A DNA stretch of 14,753 bases from Moraxellaceae bacterium. Its GTDB lineage: Bacteria; Pseudomonadota; Gammaproteobacteria; Pseudomonadales; Ketobacteraceae. Shown here piece by piece: positions 1-8,892 of this stretch (position 1 is its first letter; each line of letters starts with the position of its first letter). Under the pieces are notes generated by a model. That model saw nothing but the letters and a program-made list of their open reading frames with translations, ran no database searches and was not told the origin of the DNA. The translations under genes and the position numbers were made by a program. The stretch lies in assembly GCA_002402125.1 (NCBI GenBank), contig NVVG01000017.1:14036-28788 (forward strand). The letters run 5' to 3'.

Positions 1-94
1 ATTTTTCGGTACACTCCACCCTGCCTAATAAGATTAGTAAAAAACCATTTCATTCAACGATATTCAATAATCACATCACCGCCAGGACTACCCT

Positions 95-520
95 ATGAAA
101 GTTTTATCCAGCATTTTATTCGTTATACTATTGCCATTAGTTTCTGTAGCGCACGCCGCTAGCTTGGCAATATCTTCCTCGCCCGAAGGTGCGATGGCAT
201 ATATTATTTCACCTGCAAACGGCGAAATAGTCGACAAATCTGTAACTATTAAATTCGGATTAAAAGGTATGGGGGTATCTCCCGCCGGAATAGATAAAGA
301 AGGTACAGGACACCATCATCTTCTTGTAGACGGCAAAATGCTTCCTGCACTTGACAAACCCATGGGTACAGAAGTGATGCACTTTGGTGGCGGCCAAACA
401 GAAAAGACCCTTGAATTAACAGCAGGTAAACACACGCTGCAACTGGTTTTAGGCAATCACAACCATATCCCTCACAACCCACCGATAATTTCTGAAAAAA
501 TCACCATTATCGTTAAATAG
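95..520 (+). CDS. Secreted DUF4399 domain protein
   Basis: The 141-aa product starts with a classic Sec signal peptide: K2, a hydrophobic stretch at about residues 3-18, and an AHA|AS-type cleavage site near residue 21. The mature part of about 120 residues matches the DUF4399 pattern as I recall it, with an N-terminal ISPANGEIV segment, a G-x-HHHLLVDG motif around residues 72-80, and a C-terminal GNHNHIPH block. The histidine clusters suggest metal binding, but that is inference; the family has no assigned function. It is probably periplasmic. The start is supported by an AGGA sequence about 8 bases upstream of the ATG. The gene stands alone and is convergent with the next gene. No convincing -35/-10 pair is visible in the 94 bases upstream. 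Confidence 0.85.
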   Translation: MKVLSSILFVILLPLVSVAHAASLAISSSPEGAMAYIISPANGEIVDKSVTIKFGLKGMGVSPAGIDKEGTGHHHLLVDGKMLPALDKPMGTEVMHFGGGQTEKTLELTAGKHTLQLVLGNHNHIPHNPPIISEKITIIVK

Positions 521-574
521 CCCTGCGGTAGAAACACACTGACCTTATGACCGCTCCAATGGGCCTCACCCTGG

Positions 575-610
575 AATGGCAACTCCGAATATCTAACCGT
601 TGTTGCCATT
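575..610. repeat. Perfect 9-bp inverted repeat in the convergent gap
   Basis: AATGGCAAC (575-583) and GTTGCCATT (602-610) are exact reverse complements separated by 18 bases. The hairpin lies between the converging DUF4399 and PAS-GGDEF-EAL genes, where a bidirectional terminator would be expected. Neither flank has a T-run, so it is not a canonical intrinsic terminator. It could be a Rho-dependent or RNA-stabilising stem. Confidence 0.5.
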
Positions 611-656
611 TGTACCTCTTCTGTACTTCCCGCAAAACCTGCACCTTCTGTACCTT
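611..656. repeat. Short direct repeats with TGTAC cores
   Basis: A TGTACCT..TTCTGTAC-type segment at 611-628 is repeated imperfectly as TGCACC-TTCTGTACCT at 640-656, just beyond the stop codon of the minus-strand gene that ends at 669. The function is unknown and the repeat could be chance or a small duplication. Confidence 0.3.
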
Positions 657-668
657 TTACACATATGC

Positions 669-2561
669 TTAACGAAGATACAAATCCCGCACATAAGCAT
701 GAAATTTTTCTTTCGCTAACGGTCGCGAAAACAAATATCCCTGAAAATACAGACACTGCTTTTCTAGCAGTACGACCTGTTCATCTTCAGTTTCCACCCC
801 CTCTGCCACAACCTTAAGCTTCAAATGATCCGCTATCGCCATCATGGTACTTACCAGCATCGAATTATCAGTGTCCTCATGGATATTACGGACAAATGAT
901 TGATCGATTTTTAACGTATCTAAAGGAAGGCGCTTGATATAGCTCAATGAAGAATAGCCTGTACCAAAATCATCAATTGAGAAAGCGATACCTATCGCCT
1001 TCAATCTATTCATTCTGACGATTATTTTCTCTACATCGTCAAGCAACATGTTTTCTGTGATTTCCAACACTAGCCGATGTGGGTTGGCCCCGGTTTCCTT
1101 AAGAATCGCTTTCACACAATCTACAAAATCGTTTTGACTAAATTGTCTTGGGCTCACATTCACAGCCAAGGTAAATTGTGGAAATGGAGCAGGCATACCT
1201 TTCCACTCAACCAATTGCTTACAAGCCTGAGTGATCACCCACGTACCAACCTCAACAATTAGAGAGCCATCTTCAAGAATAGGAATAAATTCCGCTGGTG
1301 AGACAGCCCCCTTAATAGGATGCTGCCAACGTAACAAACATTCTGCCCCCACAATTTCACGATACTGACTTAACTGCGGCTGATACACCAAGCTAAATTC
1401 ATCGTTATTAAACGCTTTACGTAAATCTTGATACAAATCCAAACGACTCTTAAACAGATTATCTTGGCCTTCACGATATAACTCGACGGCATTTTTCCCA
1501 TTATTTTTTGCACGATACATCGCAATATCGGCATGAGAGATAATATCATCGACACTAACCGCACCATTGGGGAACAACGCAATACCAACACTAGCCTCCG
1601 TCTGTAATTCATGCCCCTGAAAATCCCAGGATTCAAGCAACGCACTGTGGATTTTATTGGCAACAGACTCCGCTTCAATTGCAGCTAAATCATTATTCTC
1701 ATTCAGATTCGTTAACAACACTAAAAATTCATCTCCGCCAAAACGTGCTGCAGAATCATCAGCGCGAATACTCAGCTTTAGCACCTTACCGACATGTCGT
1801 AACACATCATCTCCAACCGCATGTCCAAAAGAATCATTGAGATACTTAAAATTATCAATATCTATGTACAAAATAGCACCATGATTCGAACTTCTGTTTA
1901 CATGCAACAAATGTTGTTTAAATCGATTGATAAACAACAATCGATTTGGCAACTCAGTGAGCTTATCGTAAAAAGCTTGATGCTGAAGTAACTCTTGGTC
2001 TTTGCGATGCTCAGTAATATCACTAATCGACAAATGAATTTCGTAGATCTTTCCATCCGTGTCCAGCATTGGTTTCGACTCCAAACGCCCCCAAAACCCA
2101 GCTTCCTCGCTACCACTTCCATCACAGTATTTCTGAAATTTTACCTCCACTGTCTTACGATCTTTTGATTTCACAATCTCTGCTATTGCAAGGTAATAAT
2201 CCGTCTGAGAGTCTTTGTGAACAAACTCTCTTAATGACGTATTGATTATGTCTTTTCGTTTTAAACCTAACATCGTTGAAAAACATAGGTTTGCCTCAGT
2301 GATCACCCCCTGGGAGTTCACACTAAGATAACCTACTGGGGCAAAATCGTATAATTCACTAAATCTATCGCGCATGACGAGAAGTTCTTGATGAGCTCTA
2401 CGTAACTCATCATTTTGCTTTTCTAACTCAATTTGATTCGTATTAAGCTCCTCATTTAAACGTTGCATAGATTCAGATTTTGCAGCCTGCTCCAGTGACA
2501 TCCCTGACGCTACGTCCTTCAGCTGCATATTTGACTGTCGGTGGCGCTCTCTTCTAGTCAT
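669..2561 (-). CDS. PAS-GGDEF-EAL cyclic-di-GMP synthase/phosphodiesterase
   Basis: This is a 630-aa bifunctional-type c-di-GMP enzyme with no transmembrane segment, so probably cytosolic. Domain order is a helical N-terminus (about 25-65), a PAS sensor domain (about 66-185, with FAPVGYLSV), GGDEF (about 205-365) and EAL (about 385-630). The GGDEF signature is intact at 275-279, and an RxxD product-inhibition I-site (RADD) sits five residues before it at 266-269. In the EAL domain the signature reads ECL (407-409), keeping the metal-binding Glu. The downstream residues NVSPRQF, LEITEN, DDFGTGYSS (DD at 530-531), LKID and AEGVET are all present. Both activities therefore look possible, although many dual proteins use only one. 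An in-frame ATG at 2603 would add 14 residues of unconvincing sequence; neither start has a strong ribosome site. It lies about 140 bp downstream of the phasin-like gene and may be co-transcribed with it. Confidence 0.93.
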   Translation of the reverse strand: MTRRERHRQSNMQLKDVASGMSLEQAAKSESMQRLNEELNTNQIELEKQNDELRRAHQELLVMRDRFSELYDFAPVGYLSVNSQGVITEANLCFSTMLGLKRKDIINTSLREFVHKDSQTDYYLAIAEIVKSKDRKTVEVKFQKYCDGSGSEEAGFWGRLESKPMLDTDGKIYEIHLSISDITEHRKDQELLQHQAFYDKLTELPNRLLFINRFKQHLLHVNRSSNHGAILYIDIDNFKYLNDSFGHAVGDDVLRHVGKVLKLSIRADDSAARFGGDEFLVLLTNLNENNDLAAIEAESVANKIHSALLESWDFQGHELQTEASVGIALFPNGAVSVDDIISHADIAMYRAKNNGKNAVELYREGQDNLFKSRLDLYQDLRKAFNNDEFSLVYQPQLSQYREIVGAECLLRWQHPIKGAVSPAEFIPILEDGSLIVEVGTWVITQACKQLVEWKGMPAPFPQFTLAVNVSPRQFSQNDFVDCVKAILKETGANPHRLVLEITENMLLDDVEKIIVRMNRLKAIGIAFSIDDFGTGYSSLSYIKRLPLDTLKIDQSFVRNIHEDTDNSMLVSTMMAIADHLKLKVVAEGVETEDEQVVLLEKQCLYFQGYLFSRPLAKEKFHAYVRDLYLR

Positions 2562-2698
2562 AACTTCTACTCTTGCTGGAGAAAAAAACAGGCAGCTTAT
2601 CATTAGCTCGCCATTTTCTACTTAGACAAAAACTACACGCCAGATTAAAAAAACGCCAGCCTGAACCCCTTCCTTTTGGTCCAGTGAAAACCAGGAAA

Positions 2699-3688
2699 TT
2701 ACGCGGCTCTGACATCCATACAACGACGAGAGGATAATCGCCTTTCATAATCAAAGGGTTCTTCCGCAGAACGCCTGTCAGTACATCGTTGATCTAACGT
2801 TGGAGGAAGATCAAATGCTGAACCCTCCCTATCAACAAGCAATTCTGACAGCACAACTAACTTCCTGTTTATCTCTTCCATTTCATTTTGTGATGCAAAG
2901 CCAGTTCTAAGCACCATCGCGCGTCTAAACTCTTCGAATTCTTTTAGGAAGTTGTTAATATTTTTCCGAGCAGAAAGCTCTATCACCTTACCTCTTCCCT
3001 CAGATTTTTCAGAAAATTGTTCCGCCCTAACATTCAATTCTTCTCGTAGCCCAAGCCCCATGAATTTAGTTCTGGTAAATATCGACACGTTACTATTTTT
3101 AATACTTTTGTGCGCCATATCATTGAACATCGACACATATTCATCCGTTTCCACATCTTCACTATTTGTAGATGTAGTAGATGTAGTCGATGTAGTCGAT
3201 GTAGTCGATGTTTTATATTGCGAGTCAGCGCGTTCTTCAACGGATTTATTAAAAGAACTTAACCCTACCAAAAAATCATCGACAAGCCCAAAGCAGAAAT
3301 TTCTGGCCTGTGTTGCCCCATCGACTATTGCCTGGCCTGAATCCCGAAGCCTTGCAACGCCTTTAGAGGTAGTTTCAACCGCCTCTTCATCAACAATGCC
3401 TTCAACAATGGTTTCATCATAATCATCCGGTATTGGTGCCATCCCCCAAATCGTTGTAGGGATTGTTGTTTCGATTGAAGTTTTTTCGAATATCCTATTG
3501 CCACTTTTCACGGCAGATTCAAAAACCTCTTGCTGTAAATCCACAATGCTTGCGACAATACCGGGCACCATCACCCGGGTCTTAACCGAATATTGTTGCG
3601 CTATATCTAAAAAAGATTCATTCAACGATTGGGTATTAACATTAGTAGAACTTTCCTTTTCCACCTTGTCACTTTTTAGAGCATTCAT
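2699..3688 (-). CDS. Phasin-like protein with a TST repeat (putative PHA granule associated)
   Basis: This 329-aa protein has no signal peptide or membrane helix. It has a helical N-terminal half, a low-complexity linker of five TST triplets at about residues 160-174, and a C-terminal helical segment (about 245-295) with the pattern LxxFxxFRRAMVLRTGFASQNEMEEINRKL. That segment resembles the helix-(L/F)(P/A)-(T/S)-xx-(E/D) motif at the C-terminus of phasins and PHA-synthase partner proteins such as PhaE/PhaM types. This is a remembered family pattern, not a search result. The tail is rich in Arg (DRRSAEEPFDYERRLSSRR). A role on polyhydroxyalkanoate granules is inference. The start is backed by AGGGGA seven bases before the ATG. 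No phaC or phaA is in the window. No clear terminator follows; a run of seven T on this strand (2647-2653) lacks an adjacent strong stem. Confidence 0.6.
   Translation of the reverse strand: MNALKSDKVEKESSTNVNTQSLNESFLDIAQQYSVKTRVMVPGIVASIVDLQQEVFESAVKSGNRIFEKTSIETTIPTTIWGMAPIPDDYDETIVEGIVDEEAVETTSKGVARLRDSGQAIVDGATQARNFCFGLVDDFLVGLSSFNKSVEERADSQYKTSTTSTTSTTSTTSTNSEDVETDEYVSMFNDMAHKSIKNSNVSIFTRTKFMGLGLREELNVRAEQFSEKSEGRGKVIELSARKNINNFLKEFEEFRRAMVLRTGFASQNEMEEINRKLVVLSELLVDREGSAFDLPPTLDQRCTDRRSAEEPFDYERRLSSRRCMDVRAA
3171..3210. repeat. 9-bp tandem repeat, about 4.4 copies
   Basis: On the + strand the unit GATGTAGTC occurs at 3180, 3189 and 3198. It is preceded by GATGTAGTA at 3171 and followed by a partial copy at 3207. 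On the coding (-) strand it encodes Thr-Ser-Thr units of the phasin-like protein. Because the unit is 9 bp, copy-number change would keep the reading frame and only alter linker length. Confidence 0.9.
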
Positions 3689-3854
3689 ATTTCTGTCCCC
3701 TGATCAATTTATCAGCAACAAGGTACATTTTATAATCAACGAGAGGGTGACGACAAGCATATTGATCAAATGTCAGCCTGCTAATTATACTTTTTATGAA
3801 TAAACATATTTCAGAATTCTGCGTCGACGAACAACTCCTAAACAAAAAACCTAC

Positions 3855-3864
3855 GTTGGCCAAC
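3855..3864. repeat. 10-bp perfect palindrome GTTGGCCAAC
   Basis: GTTGGCCAAC is its own reverse complement. It lies in the upstream region of the phasin-like gene, about 65 bp beyond its candidate -10. It could be an operator for a dimeric regulator, but no regulator is identified. Confidence 0.35.
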
Positions 3865-3889
3865 CATCAAGTAAAAGATTCCAGAAGTA

Positions 3890-3922
3890 GGTTACGTTGT
3901 AGAAACAAACAACGTTATAACC
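3890..3922. repeat. Bulged inverted repeat downstream of the flavoprotein gene
   Basis: GGTTACGTTGT (3890-3900) pairs with ACAACGT (3909-3915) plus AACC (3919-3922), leaving a 3-base bulge and an 8-base loop: 11 pairs in total. It lies about 65 bp after the stop codon of the minus-strand flavoprotein gene. No T-run follows on either strand, so a terminator role is unproven. Confidence 0.4.
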
Positions 3923-3930
3923 ATATTACT

Positions 3931-3997
3931 AAACGATATATCCCTAACGCTACCTTAACAAATCATGTGTATTAACAACGATACAATTACGCTACCT
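3931..3997. repeat. Imperfect direct duplication over the flavoprotein stop codon
   Basis: The segment 3931-3955 (AACGATA...ACGCTACCT) resembles 3976-3997 (AACGATA...ACGCTACCT), differing by a 3-base gap and a few substitutions. The second copy covers the last codons and TAA of the minus-strand flavoprotein gene. It looks like a small local duplication, but chance similarity is not excluded. Confidence 0.35.
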
Positions 3998-5168
3998 GGC
4001 CAGCAGCCACACCTGATGCCCATGCCCATTGAAAGTTAAAACCACCCAAGTGGCCACTAACATCCAACACTTCGCCGATAAAGTACAACCCAGAAACTAA
4101 TTGGCTTTCGAATGTTTTTGAGGAAACAAAATCCGTAGCCACACCGCCTTTGGTTACTTCCGCTGTTCGATACCCTTCGGTTCCCGCTGGCATAATAGAC
4201 CAGCTAGATAAGTACCCTGCTAGCTCTACAATCTGCTGATGGGCGTATTGCCGTAAAGGTTTATTATCTATCACGGACACTCCATCGTACTCACATAAAC
4301 GCTGAATGAGACGTTTTGATAGATGTTCAGCAAGTACCGTCTTTAATTCGGTATTTGGCCGCTCTTGTTGTTGATTTTGCAGATACGCCAACACATCCAA
4401 TTCCGGCAACCAGTTAATAATAATGTCCTCACCGGGTTGCCAGTAGGTGGATATCTGTAGCATCGCCGGGCCACTTAAGCCCCGATGGGTAAATAACATC
4501 GCCTCACGAAAACTCTGATTACCACAGGAAACAACAATCTCCGCGCTAACGCCAGCCAAGCCGTCAAAAGCTGCCAGCTGTTGCTTGCTCAAGGTAAATG
4601 GAACTAAAGCAGCTTCAGTTGGCACTATTTCATGGTCGAACTGCTGTGCAAGCTGATAACCAAGTCCCGTAGCCCCCATGGTTGGAATGGACAAACCTCC
4701 TGTTGCCACAACAAAACTATCGGCCTTGAATACTCCTTGTGTACTTTCAATCACAAATTGCTCTTTTTTACTGACCGAGCTAATACTGCAATGGGTTTTA
4801 ATCTCGACCCCGGCCGCTGCACACTCCCGCAACAATATCCCTAAGATATCACTGGATTTATTATCACAGAATAATTGACCCAATTTTTTTTCGTGGTAGG
4901 AAACTTCGTGGTTCTCCACCAAATCGATAAAATCCCAAGGGGTATAACGACTAAGCGCGGACTTACAAAAATGCGGATTATTCGAGACAAAATCATCAGG
5001 GTCAACCACGGTATTGGTAAAATTACACCGACCTCCTCCTGACATCAAAATCTTTTTACCGACTTTGTTAGCATGTTCAAGTACTAATACTTTGCGACCT
5101 CGCTTACCTGCGGTCAGAGCACACATAAGCCCTGCAGCACCCGCACCAATCACAATGACATCAACCAT
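3987..5168 (-). CDS. HI0933/YhiN-family FAD-dependent oxidoreductase
   Basis: The 393-aa protein begins with a Rossmann FAD-binding motif GAGAAG (residues 8-13), then the family signature SGGGRCNFTN (43-52). It ends with GEVLDVSGHLGGFNFQWAWASG (about residues 365-386), the hallmark of the HI0933 / 'aminoacetone oxidase' / BaiN-RdsA flavoprotein family. Length is normal for the family. The physiological substrate is unsettled for most members, so I give no symbol. The start is supported by GGGAG six bases upstream. An extended -10 just upstream and the fad terminator behind it indicate an independent transcript rather than a fadBA read-through product. Confidence 0.93.
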   Translation of the reverse strand: MVDVIVIGAGAAGLMCALTAGKRGRKVLVLEHANKVGKKILMSGGGRCNFTNTVVDPDDFVSNNPHFCKSALSRYTPWDFIDLVENHEVSYHEKKLGQLFCDNKSSDILGILLRECAAAGVEIKTHCSISSVSKKEQFVIESTQGVFKADSFVVATGGLSIPTMGATGLGYQLAQQFDHEIVPTEAALVPFTLSKQQLAAFDGLAGVSAEIVVSCGNQSFREAMLFTHRGLSGPAMLQISTYWQPGEDIIINWLPELDVLAYLQNQQQERPNTELKTVLAEHLSKRLIQRLCEYDGVSVIDNKPLRQYAHQQIVELAGYLSSWSIMPAGTEGYRTAEVTKGGVATDFVSSKTFESQLVSGLYFIGEVLDVSGHLGGFNFQWAWASGVAAGQVA

Positions 5169-5188
5169 CTCATACTCCCAAAGAAAAT

Positions 5189-5197
5189 ATTATAACA
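5189..5197 (-). promoter_or_regulatory. Extended -10 promoter for the YhiN-family gene
   Basis: On the minus strand these bases read TGTTATAAT, an exact extended -10 (TGnTATAAT). No good -35 is present; the position is occupied by the A/T tract of the fad terminator, which is acceptable for extended -10 promoters. It would start transcription about 13-15 bases before the ATG, leaving a very short leader that still contains the GGGAG ribosome site. Confidence 0.6.
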
Positions 5198-5211
5198 ATC
5201 TAGATAGACAC

Positions 5212-5241
5212 AAAAAAGCCCAGCATAATGCTGGGCCTTTT
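5212..5241 (-). terminator. Intrinsic terminator of fadBA
   Basis: GCCCAGCA (5218-5225), a TAA loop and TGCTGGGC (5229-5236) form a perfect 8-bp GC-rich stem. On the minus strand it is followed by six T, and on the plus strand by C and five T, so it could work in both directions. It lies about 50 bp after the fadA stop codon and isolates the fad operon from the flavoprotein gene. Confidence 0.92.
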
Positions 5242-5286
5242 TGTACCTAATACTTCCCGGCTAACCTACTGCCGGATAGAACAGGC

Positions 5287-6477
<1,191 letters not shown>

Positions 6478-6488
6478 CTATCCGCAAA

Positions 6489-8636
6489 TTAGCTGTAAAA
6501 GCTTTCGCCGTTCTTTGCCATTTCACGCAATTTCTCGGTTGGGTGATAAAGCCCACCAAGATCAGCGTACTTATCGCAAGCTTCAACAAAAGCAGCAACA
6601 CCGATGGAATCGATATAACGCAGCGCACCACCACGGAATGGAGGGAAGCCAACACCCATAATCAATGCCATATCAGCGTCAGCCACAGAGCTAACAATGT
6701 TCTCTTCTAAACAACGAGCCACTTCCAAACACATTGGAATCATTAGGCGATCAATAACTTCTTGATCATCAAACTCTTTTGGTTCACCAACAACAGGTTT
6801 GATAAGCTCGTAAGTTGTTTCATCAACAACTTTCTTTTTCTTACCTTTCTTATCCAGTTCGTACTTGTAATAACCCACGTCGGTCTTCTGACCCAAACGC
6901 TTGTTGTCATACATAACTGTCGTTGCATCCTTGAAATCATAGCTCATACGCTCAGGGAAGCCTTCTGCCATAACTGCAGCAGCATGAACGCCAGTATCAA
7001 TACCAACAACATCCATCAAGTACGCAGGCCCCATAGGCCAACCGAAACGCTCCAACACTTTATCAACTTTAACGAAGTCAGCGCCATCACGTAGCAACAA
7101 ACCAAATCCACCAAAGTATGGGAACAATACGCGGTTTACGTAAAAGCCTGGACAGTCATTAACAACCACTGGCGTTTTACCCATTTTCTTGGCGTAAGCA
7201 ACGGTCGTTGCAATCGCTTTATCAGAAGACTTCTCACCTCGGATAACTTCTACTAAAGGCATCATGTGCACTGGATTAAAAAAGTGCATACCAACGAAGT
7301 TTTCCGGACGCTTAAGATCTGTCGCTAAACGTGTAATAGATATAGTCGAGGTGTTAGAAGCAATAATGGTGTTTTCACCGACATGCTTTTCTGTCTCTTC
7401 CAATACCGGCTTCTTCACCTTTTCATTTTCAACAACCGCTTCAATCACGATGTCGACCCCGCCAAAGTCACCATAGTTCAAGGTAGGACGGATAGAAGAT
7501 AGAATCTGCCCCATCTTCGCTGGTTTCATTTTCTTACGATCAACTCGCTTAGAAAGCAACTTGGTGGCTTCAGCCATGCCTAAATCCAATGCAGGCTCAG
7601 CAATGTCTTTCATGATAATTGGGGTGCCTTTGCTAGCAGATTGGTGCGCGATTCCGCCACCCATGATGCCAGCACCAAGTACCGCAGCAAGCTTAATGTC
7701 AGACGCTTGCTTTTCCCACTTAGACGCAGTTTTCTTTAAAGCTTGATCGTTCAAGAACAATCCAACCAATGCTTCAGCAACGGAAGTTTTAGATAACTTG
7801 GCAAATGCCTTCGCTTCAATTTCCAATGCTTGGTCGCGCTTCATTCCTGCAGCCGCTTGCATTGATTTTACTGCTTGCATAGGCGCTGGGTAATTTTTTC
7901 CAGCTTGCTGGGCAACCATTCCCATGCAGGATTGGAATGCCATCATGTTTTCCATCGGAGGAAGCTTTAATGGATCCAGTTTTTCTTGACGCTTTGCTTT
8001 ATAGTCAATTTTGCCTTCTTGGCATTGTTTAACCAGGGCAATAGCGGCGTCTTTTAGTAACGCTGGTTCAACAACCGCGTCAACAACTCCGTCTTTTATG
8101 GCTTTTTCTGGTTTATGTTGGCCACCTGCAGCGATCCACTCAACTGCGTTGTCCACACCAACGATACGCGGTAAGCGCACGGTGCCACCAAAACCTGGGT
8201 TTATACCCAATTTGGTTTCAGGTAGTCCTATCTGTGCTGCAGTAGACATCACACGGAAGTCTGTAGCCAAACACATTTCTAAACCACCACCCAACGCTAT
8301 GCCGTTAATTGCAGATACGGTGGGGAAAGGTAAATCTTCAATGGCGTTAAACGCTTTGTTTGCTTCCAAGCCCCATTCAGCGATTTCTGCTTCGGATAAC
8401 TTGAACATTTCAAGGAATTCAGTGATATCAGCACCAACAATGAATACGTCTTTGGCACTGGTGACGATCATTCCCGTAACAGAGCTATCTTTTGCTACAG
8501 CCGCAGCCGCAGCTTTTAACTCATCAAGCGTTAGTTTGTTGAATTTGTTTACTGATTCGCCTTGCAAATCAAAATTAAGTTCGACGATACCGTCTTCTAA
8601 CGGCTTAACCGTTATCGCTTTGCCTTCATAGACCAT
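6489..8636 (-). CDS. fadB: FadB, multifunctional alpha subunit of the fatty acid oxidation complex
   Basis: This 715-aa enzyme carries enoyl-CoA hydratase/isomerase and 3-hydroxyacyl-CoA dehydrogenase activities of aerobic beta-oxidation. The N-terminal crotonase domain (about 1-190) has the catalytic pair Glu120 (GGGLEMC) and Glu140 (GLPETKLG). The NAD-binding motif GAGIMGGG is at 321-328. The dehydrogenase His451 ([13 protein letters not shown]) and Glu463 are in place, and the C-terminal half is full length. Size matches Pseudomonas-type FadB exactly as I recall it. GGGAG lies about nine bases before the ATG. Gene order fadB-fadA is standard. Regulation by a fatty-acid-responsive repressor is expected; a FadR-like half site lies 42-58 bp upstream. 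Confidence 0.97.
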   Translation of the reverse strand: MVYEGKAITVKPLEDGIVELNFDLQGESVNKFNKLTLDELKAAAAAVAKDSSVTGMIVTSAKDVFIVGADITEFLEMFKLSEAEIAEWGLEANKAFNAIEDLPFPTVSAINGIALGGGLEMCLATDFRVMSTAAQIGLPETKLGINPGFGGTVRLPRIVGVDNAVEWIAAGGQHKPEKAIKDGVVDAVVEPALLKDAAIALVKQCQEGKIDYKAKRQEKLDPLKLPPMENMMAFQSCMGMVAQQAGKNYPAPMQAVKSMQAAAGMKRDQALEIEAKAFAKLSKTSVAEALVGLFLNDQALKKTASKWEKQASDIKLAAVLGAGIMGGGIAHQSASKGTPIIMKDIAEPALDLGMAEATKLLSKRVDRKKMKPAKMGQILSSIRPTLNYGDFGGVDIVIEAVVENEKVKKPVLEETEKHVGENTIIASNTSTISITRLATDLKRPENFVGMHFFNPVHMMPLVEVIRGEKSSDKAIATTVAYAKKMGKTPVVVNDCPGFYVNRVLFPYFGGFGLLLRDGADFVKVDKVLERFGWPMGPAYLMDVVGIDTGVHAAAVMAEGFPERMSYDFKDATTVMYDNKRLGQKTDVGYYKYELDKKGKKKKVVDETTYELIKPVVGEPKEFDDQEVIDRLMIPMCLEVARCLEENIVSSVADADMALIMGVGFPPFRGGALRYIDSIGVAAFVEACDKYADLGGLYHPTEKLREMAKNGESFYS

Positions 8637-8677
8637 TTACTGTTTCTCCCACGTAAGGTTGACAAAGGTGATAGAAA

Positions 8678-8694
8678 AACTGGTCAGTTCTTGG
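8678..8694. promoter_or_regulatory. Candidate FadR-type operator half site upstream of fadB
   Basis: The plus strand reads AACTGGTCAG followed by a diverged right half. The left half matches the remembered FadR consensus AnCTGGTCnGACC perfectly, while the right half is mostly lost (about 9 of 14 informative positions in all). Within it AACTG-GT-CAGTT is a small perfect inverted repeat. The position, 42-58 bp before the fadB start, suits an operator. Gammaproteobacteria use either FadR or PsrA for fad genes; I see no convincing PsrA site. Confidence 0.3.
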
Positions 8695-8802
8695 ACTGCC
8701 AGTGGAGAGCCGAGAAATTCTGCGGCAATCAAGCGTCTTTAGCAAGCAATTTACGTTTTTTGAGGTATAGCTGGCGGTTTTGCAAGGGAGACTGGCGAGT
8801 CA

Positions 8803-8835
8803 GACACACAGACTGCTGAATCAACACACAATCTG
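8803..8835. repeat. Paired 13-bp direct repeats upstream of fadB
   Basis: GACACACAGACTG (8803-8815) and AACACACAATCTG (8823-8835) agree at 10 of 13 positions and are offset by 20 bp, about two helical turns. They abut a minus-strand TTGACA. They may be an activator site or simply low-complexity CA sequence. Confidence 0.25.
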
Positions 8836-8892
8836 TCAACTTGCCGTTATAATGGCCAACATTACGCTTTTACCTTGAGAACAGGGTACTAG

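Larger units (their letters stand above)
3689..3986. other. Non-coding gap with palindromes and repeats
   Basis: I see no convincing gene in these 298 bp. On the minus strand a TATAAT hexamer (3784-3789) could be the -10 of the phasin-like gene, but no good -35 or TGn extension goes with it. The stretch also holds a 10-bp perfect palindrome (3855-3864), a bulged hairpin (3890-3922) and a small duplication near the 3' end of the flavoprotein gene, listed separately. Confidence 0.5.
8637..8892. other. fadB upstream region
   Basis: This 256-bp gap separates fadB from the degenerate-EAL gene, both on the minus strand. A perfect minus-strand TTGACA lies at 8834-8839, but no acceptable -10 is 16-18 bp downstream, so I do not call a promoter from it. 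No terminator with a U-run is evident for the upstream gene. A FadR-like half site and a pair of short direct repeats are listed separately. Confidence 0.4.

Noticed and set aside
591..597. ATCTAAC resembling an integron attC core (RYYYAAC)
   Set aside because: No matching GTTRRRY partner at the right distance, and no integrase or cassette structure nearby.
472..756. A 94-codon minus-strand open frame spanning the convergent gap
   Set aside because: It overlaps the end of the DUF4399 gene on one side and the 3' end of the PAS-GGDEF-EAL gene on the other, with no ribosome site or recognisable domain.
2620..2698. Possible intrinsic terminator after the phasin-like gene (seven T at 2647-2653 on the minus strand)
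   Set aside because: The only stem found (CTGGACC with GGTTCAG, one G-U pair) ends seven bases before the T-run, so it is not a canonical terminator.
2952..3422. A 156-codon plus-strand open frame with a VVDVVDV repeat
   Set aside because: The repeat is only the complement of the TST-coding microsatellite. The minus-strand frame has a good ribosome site and a sensible protein.
3669..3863. A 64-codon minus-strand open frame in the gap upstream of the phasin-like gene
   Set aside because: It overlaps the start of the phasin-like gene and its promoter region and has no recognisable domain.
8011..8631. A 206-codon plus-strand open frame opposite fadB
   Set aside because: It is antisense to the conserved crotonase domain of fadB, and its product resembles no family I know. 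It is a shadow of the strong codon pattern of fadB.
8848..8853. Plus-strand TATAAT near the end of the degenerate-EAL gene
   Set aside because: No -35 or TGn extension, and it would only drive antisense transcription into a gene. It is inside an imperfect TTGCC...GGCCAA symmetry and is most likely chance.
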